Below, piece after piece: positions 1-10,691 of a stretch of DNA of 64,000 nucleotides (the stretch's first letter is position 1; every line of letters begins with the position of its first letter). This DNA comes from an uncultured Pelagibacteraceae bacterium (GTDB lineage: Bacteria; Pseudomonadota; Alphaproteobacteria; Pelagibacterales; Pelagibacteraceae), in NCBI GenBank assembly GCA_902621345.1, contig CACNLV010000001.1, forward strand, positions 186,001 through 250,000. Direction: 5' to 3'. The notes under the pieces are model-generated. The model worked only from the letters and a program-made list of their open reading frames with translations. It made no database searches and was not told the origin of the DNA. A program made the position numbers and the translations under genes.

Positions 1-1
1 C

Positions 2-1246
2 AAGTCAAATTTTGGAAAATGGTTTAATGATAGATTACCATTACTAACTTTAGCAAACCATTTAACTGACTATCCAACACCTAAGAATTTAAATTATTGG
101 TGGACATTTGGTGGTATTTTAACTTTTTGTTTAGTTACCCAAATAGTTACAGGTTTAGTTCTTGCTATGCACTATATTGCTCATGCCGATATGGCATTTG
201 ATAGTGTGGAACATATAATGCGTGATGTGAATTATGGATGGTTGATAAGATATATTCATGCAAATGGAGCATCAATGTTTTTTCTAGCTGTCTACATACA
301 TATATTTAGATCCCTGTTCTACGGATCTTATAAAGCTCCAAGAGAAATAATCTGGATTATAGGTATTATTATTTATTTATTGATGATGGCAGCTGCTTTT
401 ATGGGTTATGTTCTTCCTTGGGGACAAATGAGTTTTTGGGGAGCGACTGTTATTACAAATTTGTTTAGCGCGATCCCATTAGTTGGTGAAGGTATTGTAA
501 CATGGTTGTGGGGAGGGTATTCTGTTGACAACCCAACATTAACAAGATTCTTTACTCTTCATTATTTAATTCCTTTTTTAATTTTAGGTTTAGTTGTTCT
601 TCATATATGGGCATTACATGTTCCAGGTAATAATAATCCGATTGGTATAGACGTTAAAAAACCTTCTAAAGATACTGTACCTTTTCATCCTTACATAGTT
701 ATAAAGGATGCTTTTGCTTTACTAATGTTCATGATTGTTTTTGCTTTTTTTGTTTTTTATACACCAAATATTTTAGGTCATGCAGATAACTATATAGAAG
801 CAAATCCGCTTGTTACACCAGCCCATATTGTTCCCGAATGGTACCTATTGCCATTTTACGCAATTTTAAGATCAGTACCTGATAAATTAATGGGTGTAAT
901 AGCAATGTTATCAGCTATTTTTATTTTAGCAGCCTTACCTTGGTTGGATACCTCAAAAATAAGATCAGCAGTATTTAGACCTCTATACAGACAATTTTAT
1001 TGGATCCTTGTAGCTGATGTTTTAATTTTAGGATACGTAGGAGCAATGCCCGCTGAAGGTTTATATTTGCTTATTGCTAGAGTAGCGACCGCGTACTATT
1101 TTTTACATTTTTTAGTTATTTTACCTATTTTAGGCTATAAGGAGAGAACATTACCAGTCCCATTAAGCATTACAGAACCAGTTTTAGGTGGCTCTTCAAA
1201 CTTAGCAGCCGCCAGAGATGATAGTAGGTTAGAAAAATTAAAGTGA
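2..1246 (+). CDS. petB: Cytochrome b of the bc1 complex, 5' truncated by the window edge
   Basis: Frame is open from base 2 ([37 protein letters not shown]...), continuing into [28 protein letters not shown]. The supplied ORF start at 167 is an internal Met. Confidence 0.97.
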   Translation, partial: KSNFGKWFNDRLPLLTLANHLTDYPTPKNLNYWWTFGGILTFCLVTQIVTGLVLAMHYIAHADMAFDSVEHIMRDVNYGWLIRYIHANGASMFFLAVYIHIFRSLFYGSYKAPREIIWIIGIIIYLLMMAAAFMGYVLPWGQMSFWGATVITNLFSAIPLVGEGIVTWLWGGYSVDNPTLTRFFTLHYLIPFLILGLVVLHIWALHVPGNNNPIGIDVKKPSKDTVPFHPYIVIKDAFALLMFMIVFAFFVFYTPNILGHADNYIEANPLVTPAHIVPEWYLLPFYAILRSVPDKLMGVIAMLSAIFILAALPWLDTSKIRSAVFRPLYRQFYWILVADVLILGYVGAMPAEGLYLLIARVATAYYFLHFLVILPILGYKERTLPVPLSITEPVLGGSSNLAAARDDSRLEKLK

Positions 1247-2022
1247 AAAAATTCTTAAAATTATTTTTTTACATCTTCTTTTTAATCCCTTTTTTGCCCC
1301 AGGTATATGCTGCAGAAAAGGTCGAATACTTGACCACCGATTGGAGTTTCAAAGGTTTATTTGGTAAGTTTGACCGTTCAGCTTTACAGAGAGGTTACCA
1401 CGTTTATACTGAAGTATGTTCCTCTTGTCATTCTATGAAATACTTAAGTTATAGAAATTTAGCTCAAGAAGGGGGTCCCGAATTTACTGAAGCTGAGGCC
1501 AAAGCAATCGCGGCTTCTTTTGAGGTAACTGATGGTCCCAACTCTGATGGAGAGATGTTTACTAGACCTGGAAAATTGTCAGATAAATTTGTAATGCCTT
1601 ATGAAAATGTAAAAGCAGCTCAAGCTGCTAATGGGGGAGCTTATCCACCTGATATGTCTGTACTAGTTAAAGCAAGGGGGGGTGGAGTAGATTATATTTA
1701 CTCATTATTGCAAGGGTATGAAGATCCACCACCAGGAGTTACTTTAGATGATGGAGTTTACTATAATAAATATATGTACGGAAACAAAATAAAAATGTCC
1801 AACCAATTATCCGATGGTTTAATTGAGTATTCAGATGGTACAAAGGCCACAGTTGAACAGATGTCAAAAGATGTCACTACTTTTCTGATGTGGGCAGCTG
1901 AACCTCATTTAGAATCTAGACATAAAATGGGATTTAAAGCAATCGTATACTTAATTATTCTTACAATTTTAGTTTACTTCAGTATGAAAAGAATTTGGTC
2001 ACGTATTGAAACGAAAGTTTAG
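1243..2022 (+). CDS. petC: Cytochrome c1
   Basis: Heme motif [16 protein letters not shown]-terminal TM anchor; overlaps the petB stop by 4 nt. Confidence 0.96.
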   Translation: MKKFLKLFFYIFFLIPFLPQVYAAEKVEYLTTDWSFKGLFGKFDRSALQRGYHVYTEVCSSCHSMKYLSYRNLAQEGGPEFTEAEAKAIAASFEVTDGPNSDGEMFTRPGKLSDKFVMPYENVKAAQAANGGAYPPDMSVLVKARGGGVDYIYSLLQGYEDPPPGVTLDDGVYYNKYMYGNKIKMSNQLSDGLIEYSDGTKATVEQMSKDVTTFLMWAAEPHLESRHKMGFKAIVYLIILTILVYFSMKRIWSRIETKV

Positions 2023-3072
2023 AATATCTCCATCTTGAACAATATAATCTTTACCTTCTAATCTCATTTTACCATTAGTTTTTGAATTCAACCAACCTTC
2101 ATTACTAATAAAATCATCATATGAAACCGTTTCAGCTCTTATGAATCCTTTTTCAAAATCTGAATGAATTTCACCTGCTGCCTCGGGTGCAGTACTATTA
2201 ATTTGAATAGTCCATGCTCTAGTCTCTTCTGGACCAGACGTGAAGTAAGTCTCTAATCCGAGAATACTATAAGCCTTTTGAATTAAAAGGCTTAAGCCTG
2301 TATTCTTTAAGCCAATCATTTCCATGTAGTTTCCCTTTTCATTAATATCAAATTCATTAATTTGATTCTCTATATCTGCAGATATAACCAATGTATTTTC
2401 CTGGCCAAATTTATTTATAAAGGTTTTTGAGTAATTGTTACCACTCTGAACACTTTTTTCATCAACATTACATACAAATATTTTAGGTTTTAGAGATAAT
2501 AGTCCACTTTGATTTAATAGCTTTTTATCAAATTGGTTTTTTATAATAGTAATATCCTTGTCATTATTGATACAATCTAAAGTATACTCAAGAATTTTAA
2601 TTATTGTTTCATCGACATTTTTTTTATTGTTTTTTTCCAGTCTTTTTTGTATCGATTCAAGGTCAGCAAGCATCAGTTCTGTTTCAATAATTTCTAGATC
2701 TCTTACTGGATCTACAGTTGAATTTACATTTTGTATATCACTAGAATCAAAACATCTTATCATATGAATTATTGCATCTACTTCTCTTATATGAGAAAGA
2801 AATTTATTTCCAAGACCTTCACCTTTTGAGGCACCCTTGACCAATCCTGCAATATCAACAAATGAAATTGTTGTATTAATAACTTTTTTAGACTTGGATA
2901 TTTTTGCTAAACTATCAAGCCTATCATCAGGCACAGCAACAATACCAACATTAGGATCAATTGTACAAAATGGAAAATTTGCAGCCTGAGCTTTATTTGA
3001 ATTTGTTAAAGCATTAAACAATGTAGATTTACCAACATTTGGTAAACCAATGATCCCACATTTTAAGCTCAT
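1999..3072 (-). CDS. ychF: Redox-regulated ATPase/GTPase YchF
   Basis: GLPNVGKSTLFNALT, NFPFCTIDPNVG, C-terminal TGS-like region. 3' end overlaps petC tail to tail. Confidence 0.97.
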   Translation of the reverse strand: MSLKCGIIGLPNVGKSTLFNALTNSNKAQAANFPFCTIDPNVGIVAVPDDRLDSLAKISKSKKVINTTISFVDIAGLVKGASKGEGLGNKFLSHIREVDAIIHMIRCFDSSDIQNVNSTVDPVRDLEIIETELMLADLESIQKRLEKNNKKNVDETIIKILEYTLDCINNDKDITIIKNQFDKKLLNQSGLLSLKPKIFVCNVDEKSVQSGNNYSKTFINKFGQENTLVISADIENQINEFDINEKGNYMEMIGLKNTGLSLLIQKAYSILGLETYFTSGPEETRAWTIQINSTAPEAAGEIHSDFEKGFIRAETVSYDDFISNEGWLNSKTNGKMRLEGKDYIVQDGDILNFRFNT

Positions 3073-3632
3073 TGTTTATTATTAACAGTACTTGAGAATA
3101 GATCCAATTTTTTTTCTACTAAAATAGAAATTGACTCAGTAATGCTATCTGAAATTCTTTCAATACCATCTGTTTCATCTTCGTCAAAATTTTGCAAAAC
3201 ATAATCTGCAACCTCAATACCGTTCTTAGGTTTTCCAATACCTATCCTAACTCTTGAATAATCTTTGCCGATGAATTTGTCAATTGAGGCAATCCCATTA
3301 TGTCCCGCACTTGAGCCACCAAATTTTACTTTAATCTTTCCTAATTCAACATCAAGATCATCGTGAAAAACTATTACATCTTCAGCATTGATTTTAAAAT
3401 ATTCAATTAACTCTCTTATGCAAATGCCTGAATTGTTCATAAATGTTAAGGGTTTAATTGCATAAATTTTCTTATTATTAATATTTCCAGTTGTAAGAAG
3501 ACCTTTAAATTTTGGCTTTTGCTTAGAAAGACTAAATTTTTTATTAATATTGTCTATAATTTTAAAACCTACATTATGCCGGTTATTTTCGCTATCTGGA
3601 GTTGGGTTACCTAGACCTACAAACAAAAGCAT
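3069..3632 (-). CDS. pth: Peptidyl-tRNA hydrolase
   Basis: GLGNPTPDSENNRHNVGF, PLTFMNNSG, FHDDLDVELGKIKVKFGGSSAGHNGI. Confidence 0.97.
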   Translation of the reverse strand: MLLFVGLGNPTPDSENNRHNVGFKIIDNINKKFSLSKQKPKFKGLLTTGNINNKKIYAIKPLTFMNNSGICIRELIEYFKINAEDVIVFHDDLDVELGKIKVKFGGSSAGHNGIASIDKFIGKDYSRVRIGIGKPKNGIEVADYVLQNFDEDETDGIERISDSITESISILVEKKLDLFSSTVNNKQ

Positions 3633-3666
3633 AAATTATTGATAAGTTATATTCAATTTAATGAGA

Positions 3667-4392
3667 TTATTTTTTTTCTTCTGAAGGTTTTTTATCGGCA
3701 GGTTTTTTATCAGCAGCATCTTTTTTTTCGCCTTCAGCAGGTGTCTTTTCATCATCAGCTGCTGCCTCTGTTCCTTCTGCTCCTGGTTCACCTTCTGTTG
3801 TTTCAGCCTCAGCTGGTTTTTCTGGTTCTTTCATTACAGTCGGCGCCGCCAGAGTGGCAATTACAAAATCTCTTCCTTGAATGGTAGGAGTTACCTCACT
3901 ATCTAATTTTACAGATGAAATTTTAAAACTTTCACCAATATCTATACCATCTAAATCAATTGTAATATTTTCAGGAATTTTTTCACTAGGACACTTTAAT
4001 TCAACTTTTCTTCTAACAATGTTTAATACACCACCTCTTTTAAGTCCTGGAGATTTATCATGATTGATAAAGTTGACTGGAACTTCAATTTTAATTTTAA
4101 CACCAGGTAAAATTCTCAAAAAATCAACATGAGCTGGTTCGTCATTTAAGATATGATATTTTACTTCTTTTGGTAAAACATTTAGATTTTTACCACCAAC
4201 ATTTAGCGAGATTATATTTGATAAAAAGTTCTCTTTCTCAATAAGGTATTTAAGCTTTTTCTTTGAAATAGAAACTTTTTGATTTTCATCTTTACCACCA
4301 TAAACAATTGCAGGAACTTCTCCATTTTTCCTAATAGCGTTTAATTCGCCTTTAGTCTTGTTGTCTCTGATGTTAGCTTCTAATGAATTCAT
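3667..4392 (-). CDS. rplY: 50S ribosomal protein L25/general stress protein Ctc, with low-complexity C-terminus
   Basis: RKNGEVPAIVYGG, PAHVDFLRI; next to pth and prs as commonly seen; E/A/K-rich tail. Confidence 0.93.
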   Translation of the reverse strand: MNSLEANIRDNKTKGELNAIRKNGEVPAIVYGGKDENQKVSISKKKLKYLIEKENFLSNIISLNVGGKNLNVLPKEVKYHILNDEPAHVDFLRILPGVKIKIEVPVNFINHDKSPGLKRGGVLNIVRRKVELKCPSEKIPENITIDLDGIDIGESFKISSVKLDSEVTPTIQGRDFVIATLAAPTVMKEPEKPAEAETTEGEPGAEGTEAAADDEKTPAEGEKKDAADKKPADKKPSEEKK

Positions 4393-4435
4393 AAAACAGA
4401 GCTTTTTAACTCATGTTGATAAATAATCAAGGTAA

Positions 4436-5368
4436 TTATTTAAATAAATCTGAAACCGAAGTTGAATTAGAAATTCTTTTAATCGCCTCACCCATAAGGC
4501 CAGAAATTGGTAAAACTTCTATGTTTTTTACATTTTTTGTTTTTTCAATATTGTCAATTGTATCAGTTATTACTAAATTTTTAATTACAGAATTTTTAAT
4601 TTTTTTTACCGCATCTCCACTTAATACTCCGTGCGTAATATAAACAAAAACATCTTTGGCACCTCTATTTTTTAGAGCTTTAGCTGCATTAACTATAGTT
4701 CCACCAGAGTCAATTATATCATCGACAAGAATACAAGTCTTACCTTTAACATCGCCAATTATGTTCATTACTTGAGATTGGCCAGGTTTAGGTCTCCTTT
4801 TGTCAACTATTGCAAGACCAACATTTAAAATTTTTCCGAGTGCTCTAGCCCGTTCAGTTCCACCGACATCAGGTGCAACGCAAACTATGTTCTTATTTCT
4901 AATTTTTTTTTTAATGTGTCTTGCAAAAATTGGCGTTGCAAAAAGATTGTCTACAGGAATATCAAAAAACCCTTGAATTTGACCAGCATGCAAATCTACG
5001 GTTACAATTCTATCTGCTCCAGCGTTAGTAATAAGATTAGAAACAAGTTTTGCAGAAATCGAAGTTCGTGGCACAACTTTTCTATCTTGTCTTGCATAAC
5101 CGAAGTAAGGAATAACAGCAGTAATATTTTTTGCCGAAGATCTTTTAAGAGCATCAATGCATAGCAATAATTCCATTAAATTATCATTGGCGGGAGATGA
5201 TATTGACTGAATTATAAAAATACTATTGCCTCTAATATTTTCATTTATTTCTATGTAAATTTCTCCGTCAGCAAATTTTCTGATACTTGAATTTACCAAT
5301 TTTGATTTTAGGTATTTTGAAATATTTTTACTTAGCGTTTTATTGCTATTTCCAGTTAGTAATTTCAT
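4436..5368 (-). CDS. prs: Ribose-phosphate pyrophosphokinase
   Basis: [40 protein letters not shown]. Confidence 0.97.
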   Translation of the reverse strand: MKLLTGNSNKTLSKNISKYLKSKLVNSSIRKFADGEIYIEINENIRGNSIFIIQSISSPANDNLMELLLCIDALKRSSAKNITAVIPYFGYARQDRKVVPRTSISAKLVSNLITNAGADRIVTVDLHAGQIQGFFDIPVDNLFATPIFARHIKKKIRNKNIVCVAPDVGGTERARALGKILNVGLAIVDKRRPKPGQSQVMNIIGDVKGKTCILVDDIIDSGGTIVNAAKALKNRGAKDVFVYITHGVLSGDAVKKIKNSVIKNLVITDTIDNIEKTKNVKNIEVLPISGLMGEAIKRISNSTSVSDLFK

Positions 5369-5375
5369 TAAAAGT

Positions 5376-6077
5376 TTAATTAATCATAATTATTGAAATA
5401 TTTCTACCATAATCATTAAGATTTAATTTCGATGCTCTTCTTGCACTAAAAAAATTATTTTTTTTATCAAATGTATCAATTTTAATCATATCAATTCTAT
5501 TGATTTTTTGTGATTTAAGTTGAGCTTTTACATAATTTGGTAGGTCAAAATAAATTAACTTGTTTTTATATCTAAAGAAAACTTTGTTTTTTTTGTGTTT
5601 CTTAATAAATTTTTTTTTAAAGTCGGCTTTTACCTCGTAGTTTTTTTGAGTAATTGATGGACCTATTGCCCCAACAATATTTTTTGGATTGCATCCTTTT
5701 TTAAGCATAAAATTAATAACTTTTTTGATTATGTCTCTATATGCACCTTTCCAACCAGCATGTATGGCTGCGATAATTTTTTTTTCAAAGTCGTATAACA
5801 ACACTGGTACACAATCAGCAGTCAATACAGCTATCGGAAGTTTTTTTTGATCAGTTAGAATTGCATCAGCTTTTATCCTTTTTTTTAAATTAGAATTTTT
5901 ATTAAGAAAAACCAACTTATTGCTATGTACTTGATTAACCAAATAAATATTTTTCGTTTTTTTTCCTATTTTATTTTTGACAATTCTTAAATTTTTTAAA
6001 ATATTATTTCTTTTATCGAGAGAACCAGGGCCACAGTTAAGACTTTTATATATTCCTTTTGACTTACCTCCATTCAT
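5376..6077 (-). CDS. pgeF: Polyphenol oxidase / purine nucleoside phosphorylase family (YfiH/PgeF)
   Basis: [35 protein letters not shown]. Confidence 0.9.
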   Translation of the reverse strand: MNGGKSKGIYKSLNCGPGSLDKRNNILKNLRIVKNKIGKKTKNIYLVNQVHSNKLVFLNKNSNLKKRIKADAILTDQKKLPIAVLTADCVPVLLYDFEKKIIAAIHAGWKGAYRDIIKKVINFMLKKGCNPKNIVGAIGPSITQKNYEVKADFKKKFIKKHKKNKVFFRYKNKLIYFDLPNYVKAQLKSQKINRIDMIKIDTFDKKNNFFSARRASKLNLNDYGRNISIIMIN

Positions 6078-6135
6078 ATTAAAAAAACCGTGACTTATAC
6101 TTTTATTATTTAATAATTTTTGGGAGGTGATCAGA

Positions 6136-7179
6136 TCAAAATCCTAAATTAAAATTGTTATTTTGATTTTTTATTAACATAACTTTAAACAATTTTCCCA
6201 TTTGTTTTTCATCTGTAAGCCTTTTTAATCTGTAGTAAATATCTGCTTTTTTTAAAAAGTTTTGATTTTTTGCAATCATCTCAGCCCTTTCATGAATTCC
6301 CATCTTTGTAAGAAATTCTTTTTGTGTTGTTAAACTATGCTTTAATCCCCCTAGTTTCTCGATTATTTTTTCAAATAATCGGAAATTAATATTATGTGTG
6401 ATATCGGAACTTCCAATTTTAGCTAAAATATCTGAATATTTGTGTTTATATAATGCTTGTAAAGTATTTTTCATTTTGTCCTCAGTATATCCATAATCTA
6501 TAATTAAAATTCCTCCAGATCTCACTTTGATTATCTTTGAAATTTGTTTGAGGTAATTAATACCAGGCTCTGAATATTCTATAAAATTTTGATTTTTAGA
6601 TATTCTAAAATCAATCTTTTTTTCATAATTTTTCATATTAATCCTTTTTTCCAAGAAAAAAGTTTTTTCTTTGTTTGAACTAACAAATCTTTCAAACCAT
6701 AAATTCCCTTTTTTTTGAAATTGTTTAATTGCAAGTGCATCAAAAAACTCATTTGCAAGAAATATACTAGGAATTTTTTTAATTTTTTTTAAATCGTTTA
6801 TCCAATTTATATTTGAATTTAATAATTCTTTTTTTTGTATCTTTTTCAAAGTAGGGCTTATTTCATGAATAACCAACCTACAGGATTTGAAAAACGATGG
6901 GAATTTTTTAAAACTTTCTATGAGAATTTTCATCATTGCAGCATTTCCTGCACCAAGTTCGATTAAGTTAAATTCTTTTGGTGACCCAATACTTTTCCAA
7001 AAACTTACAACCCAAATAGCAATCATTTCAGAAAATAATCTTGATACGTTAGGAGCTGTAATAAAATCTCCTTTTTTGCCAAATGGGTTTTTTTTTATGT
7101 AGTACCCAGACTTTTTGTTATACAGAGAGATATTGATAAACTTGTCTAAGGGTAGATTAAATATTTTGTCTGTTTTCAT
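6136..7179 (-). CDS. midA: MidA/NDUFAF7-family class I SAM-dependent methyltransferase
   Basis: GDFITAPNVSRLFSEMIA, LIELGAGNAAMM, FLANEFFDALAI, GGILIIDYGY. Confidence 0.88.
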   Translation of the reverse strand: MKTDKIFNLPLDKFINISLYNKKSGYYIKKNPFGKKGDFITAPNVSRLFSEMIAIWVVSFWKSIGSPKEFNLIELGAGNAAMMKILIESFKKFPSFFKSCRLVIHEISPTLKKIQKKELLNSNINWINDLKKIKKIPSIFLANEFFDALAIKQFQKKGNLWFERFVSSNKEKTFFLEKRINMKNYEKKIDFRISKNQNFIEYSEPGINYLKQISKIIKVRSGGILIIDYGYTEDKMKNTLQALYKHKYSDILAKIGSSDITHNINFRLFEKIIEKLGGLKHSLTTQKEFLTKMGIHERAEMIAKNQNFLKKADIYYRLKRLTDEKQMGKLFKVMLIKNQNNNFNLGF

Positions 7180-7939
7180 ATTTAGAGATTGATAAATAAA
7201 ATCCGATTATTAAAAAAAAGATACTTATAAGTTGTCCCATGGTCAGATTGAATAATAAATAACCCAGTTGGTCATCAGGAACTCTTAAAAACTCAATTGT
7301 AAATCTAAAAATTGAGTAAAAAACTAGAAATATACCAGAGATAAAACCAGGTCTTTTAGAGTAACTCTTATTTTTAAAATATATAAGAATTAAAAATAGA
7401 ACTATACCTTCAAAAAATGCTTCATATAGCTGGGTGGGATGTCGATACAAATTATCTATTTGTATAAATTGGACGGCCCAAGCAACATTAGTTTCGACAC
7501 CATAAAGTTCCGAATTAATAAAATTTGCTATTCTACCAAAAAAAATACCTATGGGCGCAACAAGAGAGACAATATCTAAATAACTAAATGAATTTTGTAA
7601 ATTTTTTTTTGCAAAAAAATTACTTGCAATGACGATCCCTATAACTCCTCCATGAAACGACATACCACCTTGCCAAATTTTAAAAATATCTAATAAATTA
7701 TTGATATAAAATTCAAAGTTATAAAATATAACGTAACCTAATCTACCACCAATAATTAAACCTAAAATTAGAAAAGTTAAGTAATCATCAAATTTTTCAC
7801 TTACCTTTGGTTCAGAGATAAAAATTTTTTTACTTAAAAACCACCCCAGCAAAATACCAACAATATAAGCTAGAGAATACCATCTAATTTCAAAGGATAA
7901 AATTTGAAATGCAACTGGGTCAAAATTATTAATGAACAT
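7157..7939 (-). CDS. lgt: Prolipoprotein diacylglyceryl transferase
   Basis: MFINNFDPVAFQI start, GGRLGYVIFYN, WQGGMSFHGGVIG, RIANFINSELYG. Start moved to 7939 so it does not overlap the divergent gene. Confidence 0.95.
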   Translation of the reverse strand: MFINNFDPVAFQILSFEIRWYSLAYIVGILLGWFLSKKIFISEPKVSEKFDDYLTFLILGLIIGGRLGYVIFYNFEFYINNLLDIFKIWQGGMSFHGGVIGIVIASNFFAKKNLQNSFSYLDIVSLVAPIGIFFGRIANFINSELYGVETNVAWAVQFIQIDNLYRHPTQLYEAFFEGIVLFLILIYFKNKSYSKRPGFISGIFLVFYSIFRFTIEFLRVPDDQLGYLLFNLTMGQLISIFFLIIGFYLSISKYENRQNI

Positions 7940-7989
7940 TTTTATTTTTAAATATAGATTATAATTATAATAAGTTATTAGATTAATAT

Positions 7990-8241
7990 ATGAAAAACTC
8001 AAAGTTTGTAATTGAAAAACTTGCTAAATTATTTGAACAAGGCTTGGTATCGTCAAAAGACGTAGCTAATGAAATTATGACTATTTTGAAATCTAAAAGA
8101 GATGAATTGGTTTTTAAACTTAAATTAACTAGTAAAGATGAGTTTGAGATTCTTTTGAAAAGGGTTGAAATTTTAGAAAGAAAAATTGAAAAGATTAAAT
8201 CAAAGAAAAATATTAAATCTAAACAGGCAAAAAAACTTTAA
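7990..8241 (+). CDS. ubiK: UbiK/YqiC-type accessory factor (BMFP family)
   Basis: Small protein with central predicted helix and C-terminal coiled coil (FEILLKRVEILERKIEKIK). Confidence 0.7.
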   Translation: MKNSKFVIEKLAKLFEQGLVSSKDVANEIMTILKSKRDELVFKLKLTSKDEFEILLKRVEILERKIEKIKSKKNIKSKQAKKL

Positions 8242-9538
8242 CGCTCAAACCATTCATCTTAGATTTATCTAATTTAATATTGCCCCCGTGAGATTTAATT
8301 ATATCTGATGCTATAGACAAGCCCAATCCAACGCTTGATTTTGAGTCCGCCCTGCCTTTATTAATTTTATAAAAAGGTTTAAATACATTTTCATACTCGG
8401 TTTTTGGAATACCTGGACCATCATCTTCAATTTTAATAAAAAGGTTATTATTATTTTTGTTTAACTCTATGTTAACTTTCTTAGCATACTTGATCGAGTT
8501 ATCTAAAAGATTGTTAATACAACGAGTAATCAAGTTTTTTCTTCCATTAAAATAAATTCTAGGCATTAGTTCTAATGAAATATTATCATTGTTATATTTT
8601 AAGATAATTTCATTGATCAGATCAGTTAAATTAAACATCTCATCCTTTTCAGTAAATGAAGAACTGGTAAATTGAAGATACTCATTTAACATTTTTTCCA
8701 TTTCATCTACATCTTCTGTTAATTTCCTTGAAAGTTCTTTGTCTTTTATAAAAGTTATTTGTAATTTCATTCTGGTTAGGGGTGTCCTTAAATCATGGCT
8801 AATTCCTGATAACATTTCAGATCTTTGATTTAGATGTCTTATTATTCTTTTTCTCATCTTGTCAAATTCATAGCCCGCCCTCCTAATTTCCGATGCACCT
8901 GATGGTTTAAATTCTTCAATTTCCTCACCTTTGCCAAATTTTTCTGCAGCTCTTGCAAGTTTAGATATTGGTCTAGTTTGATTTTTCAAAAAAATTAAAG
9001 ATATTAATACCATGATCATAGCTGGAACAGTTATCCAGAGTGCAAATAATCTTGCTGATGAACTTGTTACCCTGTCCCTTGGTACTAGAAATTTGATATA
9101 ACCATTTTTATATTTAATTCTAATATCAATTAATTCTTTATAATTAGTTGTATCAAACCAAAAATTATCTAACTTAAACCTAGATTTTAATTCACGTCTT
9201 AAAGTCCGATCTATTGGACTAAACCATCTATCAGTATATTTAAAATTAAATTGTTCATCTTTTACAAATTCAAAATTTAAATCTTGATAAATTGAAAAAA
9301 GGTTACCTATTTCATCCTTGTCATAAGTTTCATTTTTATAAAATTCAATAAATGTACTCATTTCATTTACCAGAGCTCTAGTCATGCCTTTAGTTGTTTT
9401 AATCCATAAACTGTCAAAAAAAACGACTGTTATAACAATTTGTAGTACAAGTACTGGAACTGCCACAATAAGCAGTGCTCTATAAAATAAACTTTTTGGA
9501 AGAATATTTTTTACAATTTTACTCAATCCATAAAACAT
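8219..9538 (-). CDS. EnvZ-like sensor histidine kinase (HAMP-HisKA-HATPase)
   Basis: Two TM segments, GISHDLRTPLTRMKLQ H-box, DDGPGIPKTE and GLGLSIASDIIKSHGG boxes. Confidence 0.93.
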   Translation of the reverse strand: MFYGLSKIVKNILPKSLFYRALLIVAVPVLVLQIVITVVFFDSLWIKTTKGMTRALVNEMSTFIEFYKNETYDKDEIGNLFSIYQDLNFEFVKDEQFNFKYTDRWFSPIDRTLRRELKSRFKLDNFWFDTTNYKELIDIRIKYKNGYIKFLVPRDRVTSSSARLFALWITVPAMIMVLISLIFLKNQTRPISKLARAAEKFGKGEEIEEFKPSGASEIRRAGYEFDKMRKRIIRHLNQRSEMLSGISHDLRTPLTRMKLQITFIKDKELSRKLTEDVDEMEKMLNEYLQFTSSSFTEKDEMFNLTDLINEIILKYNNDNISLELMPRIYFNGRKNLITRCINNLLDNSIKYAKKVNIELNKNNNNLFIKIEDDGPGIPKTEYENVFKPFYKINKGRADSKSSVGLGLSIASDIIKSHGGNIKLDKSKMNGLSVKVFLPV

Positions 9539-10196
9539 ATCCAGCTCCTCTCATTGTTTGCAAAAATTTAGGATTTTTTGGATCATCCTCAATTTTTTTT
9601 CTTAATCTTGTAATGATTACATCAATAGACCTCTCTTTATTTAAATTTATTAATTCACCAATATTTTCTCTAGAAAAAGTTTTACCCGGGTTGTTTATCA
9701 TTTTTTCTAAAATAATTTTTTCAGTATTATTAATCTTAAATTCCTTATTATTCCTCTTAATTGTAAGCCTATTAAGATCAATTTTTATTTTATTAAATTC
9801 TATAATTCTTTTTTGAATTATTTTTTTTGTCTTATCTAAAATATTTTTAATTCTTAAAATTAGTTCCTTAGGCTCAAACGGCTTGGGTAAATAATCATCA
9901 GCTCCTATTTCCAAACCTTCAATTCTTTCACTAGGTTCTCCTTTGGCTGTTAACAGGATTATAGGGGCTTCTAATTTTCTCTTATTTTCTTGAATAAATT
10001 CTAATCCACTTTTACCTGGCATCATTATATCTAATATTATTAAATCAAATTTTATTAATTGAATTTTCTTTTCAGCATCTTCAGCATTTTCTGCTGTAGA
10101 TATTAAAAACTTATTTTCATTTAAATATTTTTTTACCAAAGATCTTATTCCATCATCATCATCCACAACTAATATATGAGCAATAAAGTTATCCAT
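9519..10196 (-). CDS. petR: OmpR-family response regulator, PetR-like
   Basis: VVDDDDGIR, DLIILDIMMPGKSGLE, LLTAKGE, KPFEPKEL; C-terminal winged helix (MRGAGYVLW). Confidence 0.8.
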   Translation of the reverse strand: MDNFIAHILVVDDDDGIRSLVKKYLNENKFLISTAENAEDAEKKIQLIKFDLIILDIMMPGKSGLEFIQENKRKLEAPIILLTAKGEPSERIEGLEIGADDYLPKPFEPKELILRIKNILDKTKKIIQKRIIEFNKIKIDLNRLTIKRNNKEFKINNTEKIILEKMINNPGKTFSRENIGELINLNKERSIDVIITRLRKKIEDDPKNPKFLQTMRGAGYVLWIE

Positions 10197-10626
10197 TAAT
10201 AATTTTTTTTAATACTTTATCAAAATTTATTACTTCTTCGGAACTAGAATTTAAAAGAGCATTATAAATTCTTTTTTTTTGCAATAGAAATATTTCCTGG
10301 AATATTTTTTTGCCTTTTTGATTTAAATAAACATGTTTAATTCTTGTATCTGTTTCATCTTTTTTAAAAACAATAATTTCTAACTTTATTAAATCTTTTA
10401 ATACTCTATTTAAACTTTGTTTGGTTACTTTTAATTTTTTGAGTAATTTAGAAATTGAAATTCCCTCATACATTGATAGTAAATGTATGACTTTTTGATG
10501 TGCTAAACCAATTGAGTACTTGTTAAGAATTTTTTTTGAATCAGAAAAGGTTTCTCTATAGCCAATAAATAATTTCTCAATCAAATCTTTTAATTGGTCA
10601 TCTTTTAGATATAAAAGTTCTTTCAT
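10189..10626 (-). CDS. petP: MarR-family transcriptional regulator, PetP-like
   Basis: Winged helix ISKLLKKLKVTKQSLNRVLKDLIKLEIIVFKKDETDTRIKHVYLNQKGKKIF; overlaps the response regulator. Confidence 0.75.
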   Translation of the reverse strand: MKELLYLKDDQLKDLIEKLFIGYRETFSDSKKILNKYSIGLAHQKVIHLLSMYEGISISKLLKKLKVTKQSLNRVLKDLIKLEIIVFKKDETDTRIKHVYLNQKGKKIFQEIFLLQKKRIYNALLNSSSEEVINFDKVLKKIING

Positions 10627-10691
10627 AATAGGTAAGTTATATTGACATATTCAAGATACAAAGATATTTTTTAAAAATAAATAATTCATAC

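Noticed and set aside
3667-3850. Low-complexity tail of ribosomal protein L25 as a novel domain
   Set aside because: Extended charged tails are common in the L25/CTC family; not remarkable.
3639-3887. Plus-strand 82 aa ORF over the rplY C-terminus
   Set aside because: Antisense shadow of the low-complexity E/A/K tail; no independent coding signal.
9475-9816. Plus-strand 113 aa ORF across the kinase/response regulator junction
   Set aside because: Antisense to both two-component genes; no start context or motif support.
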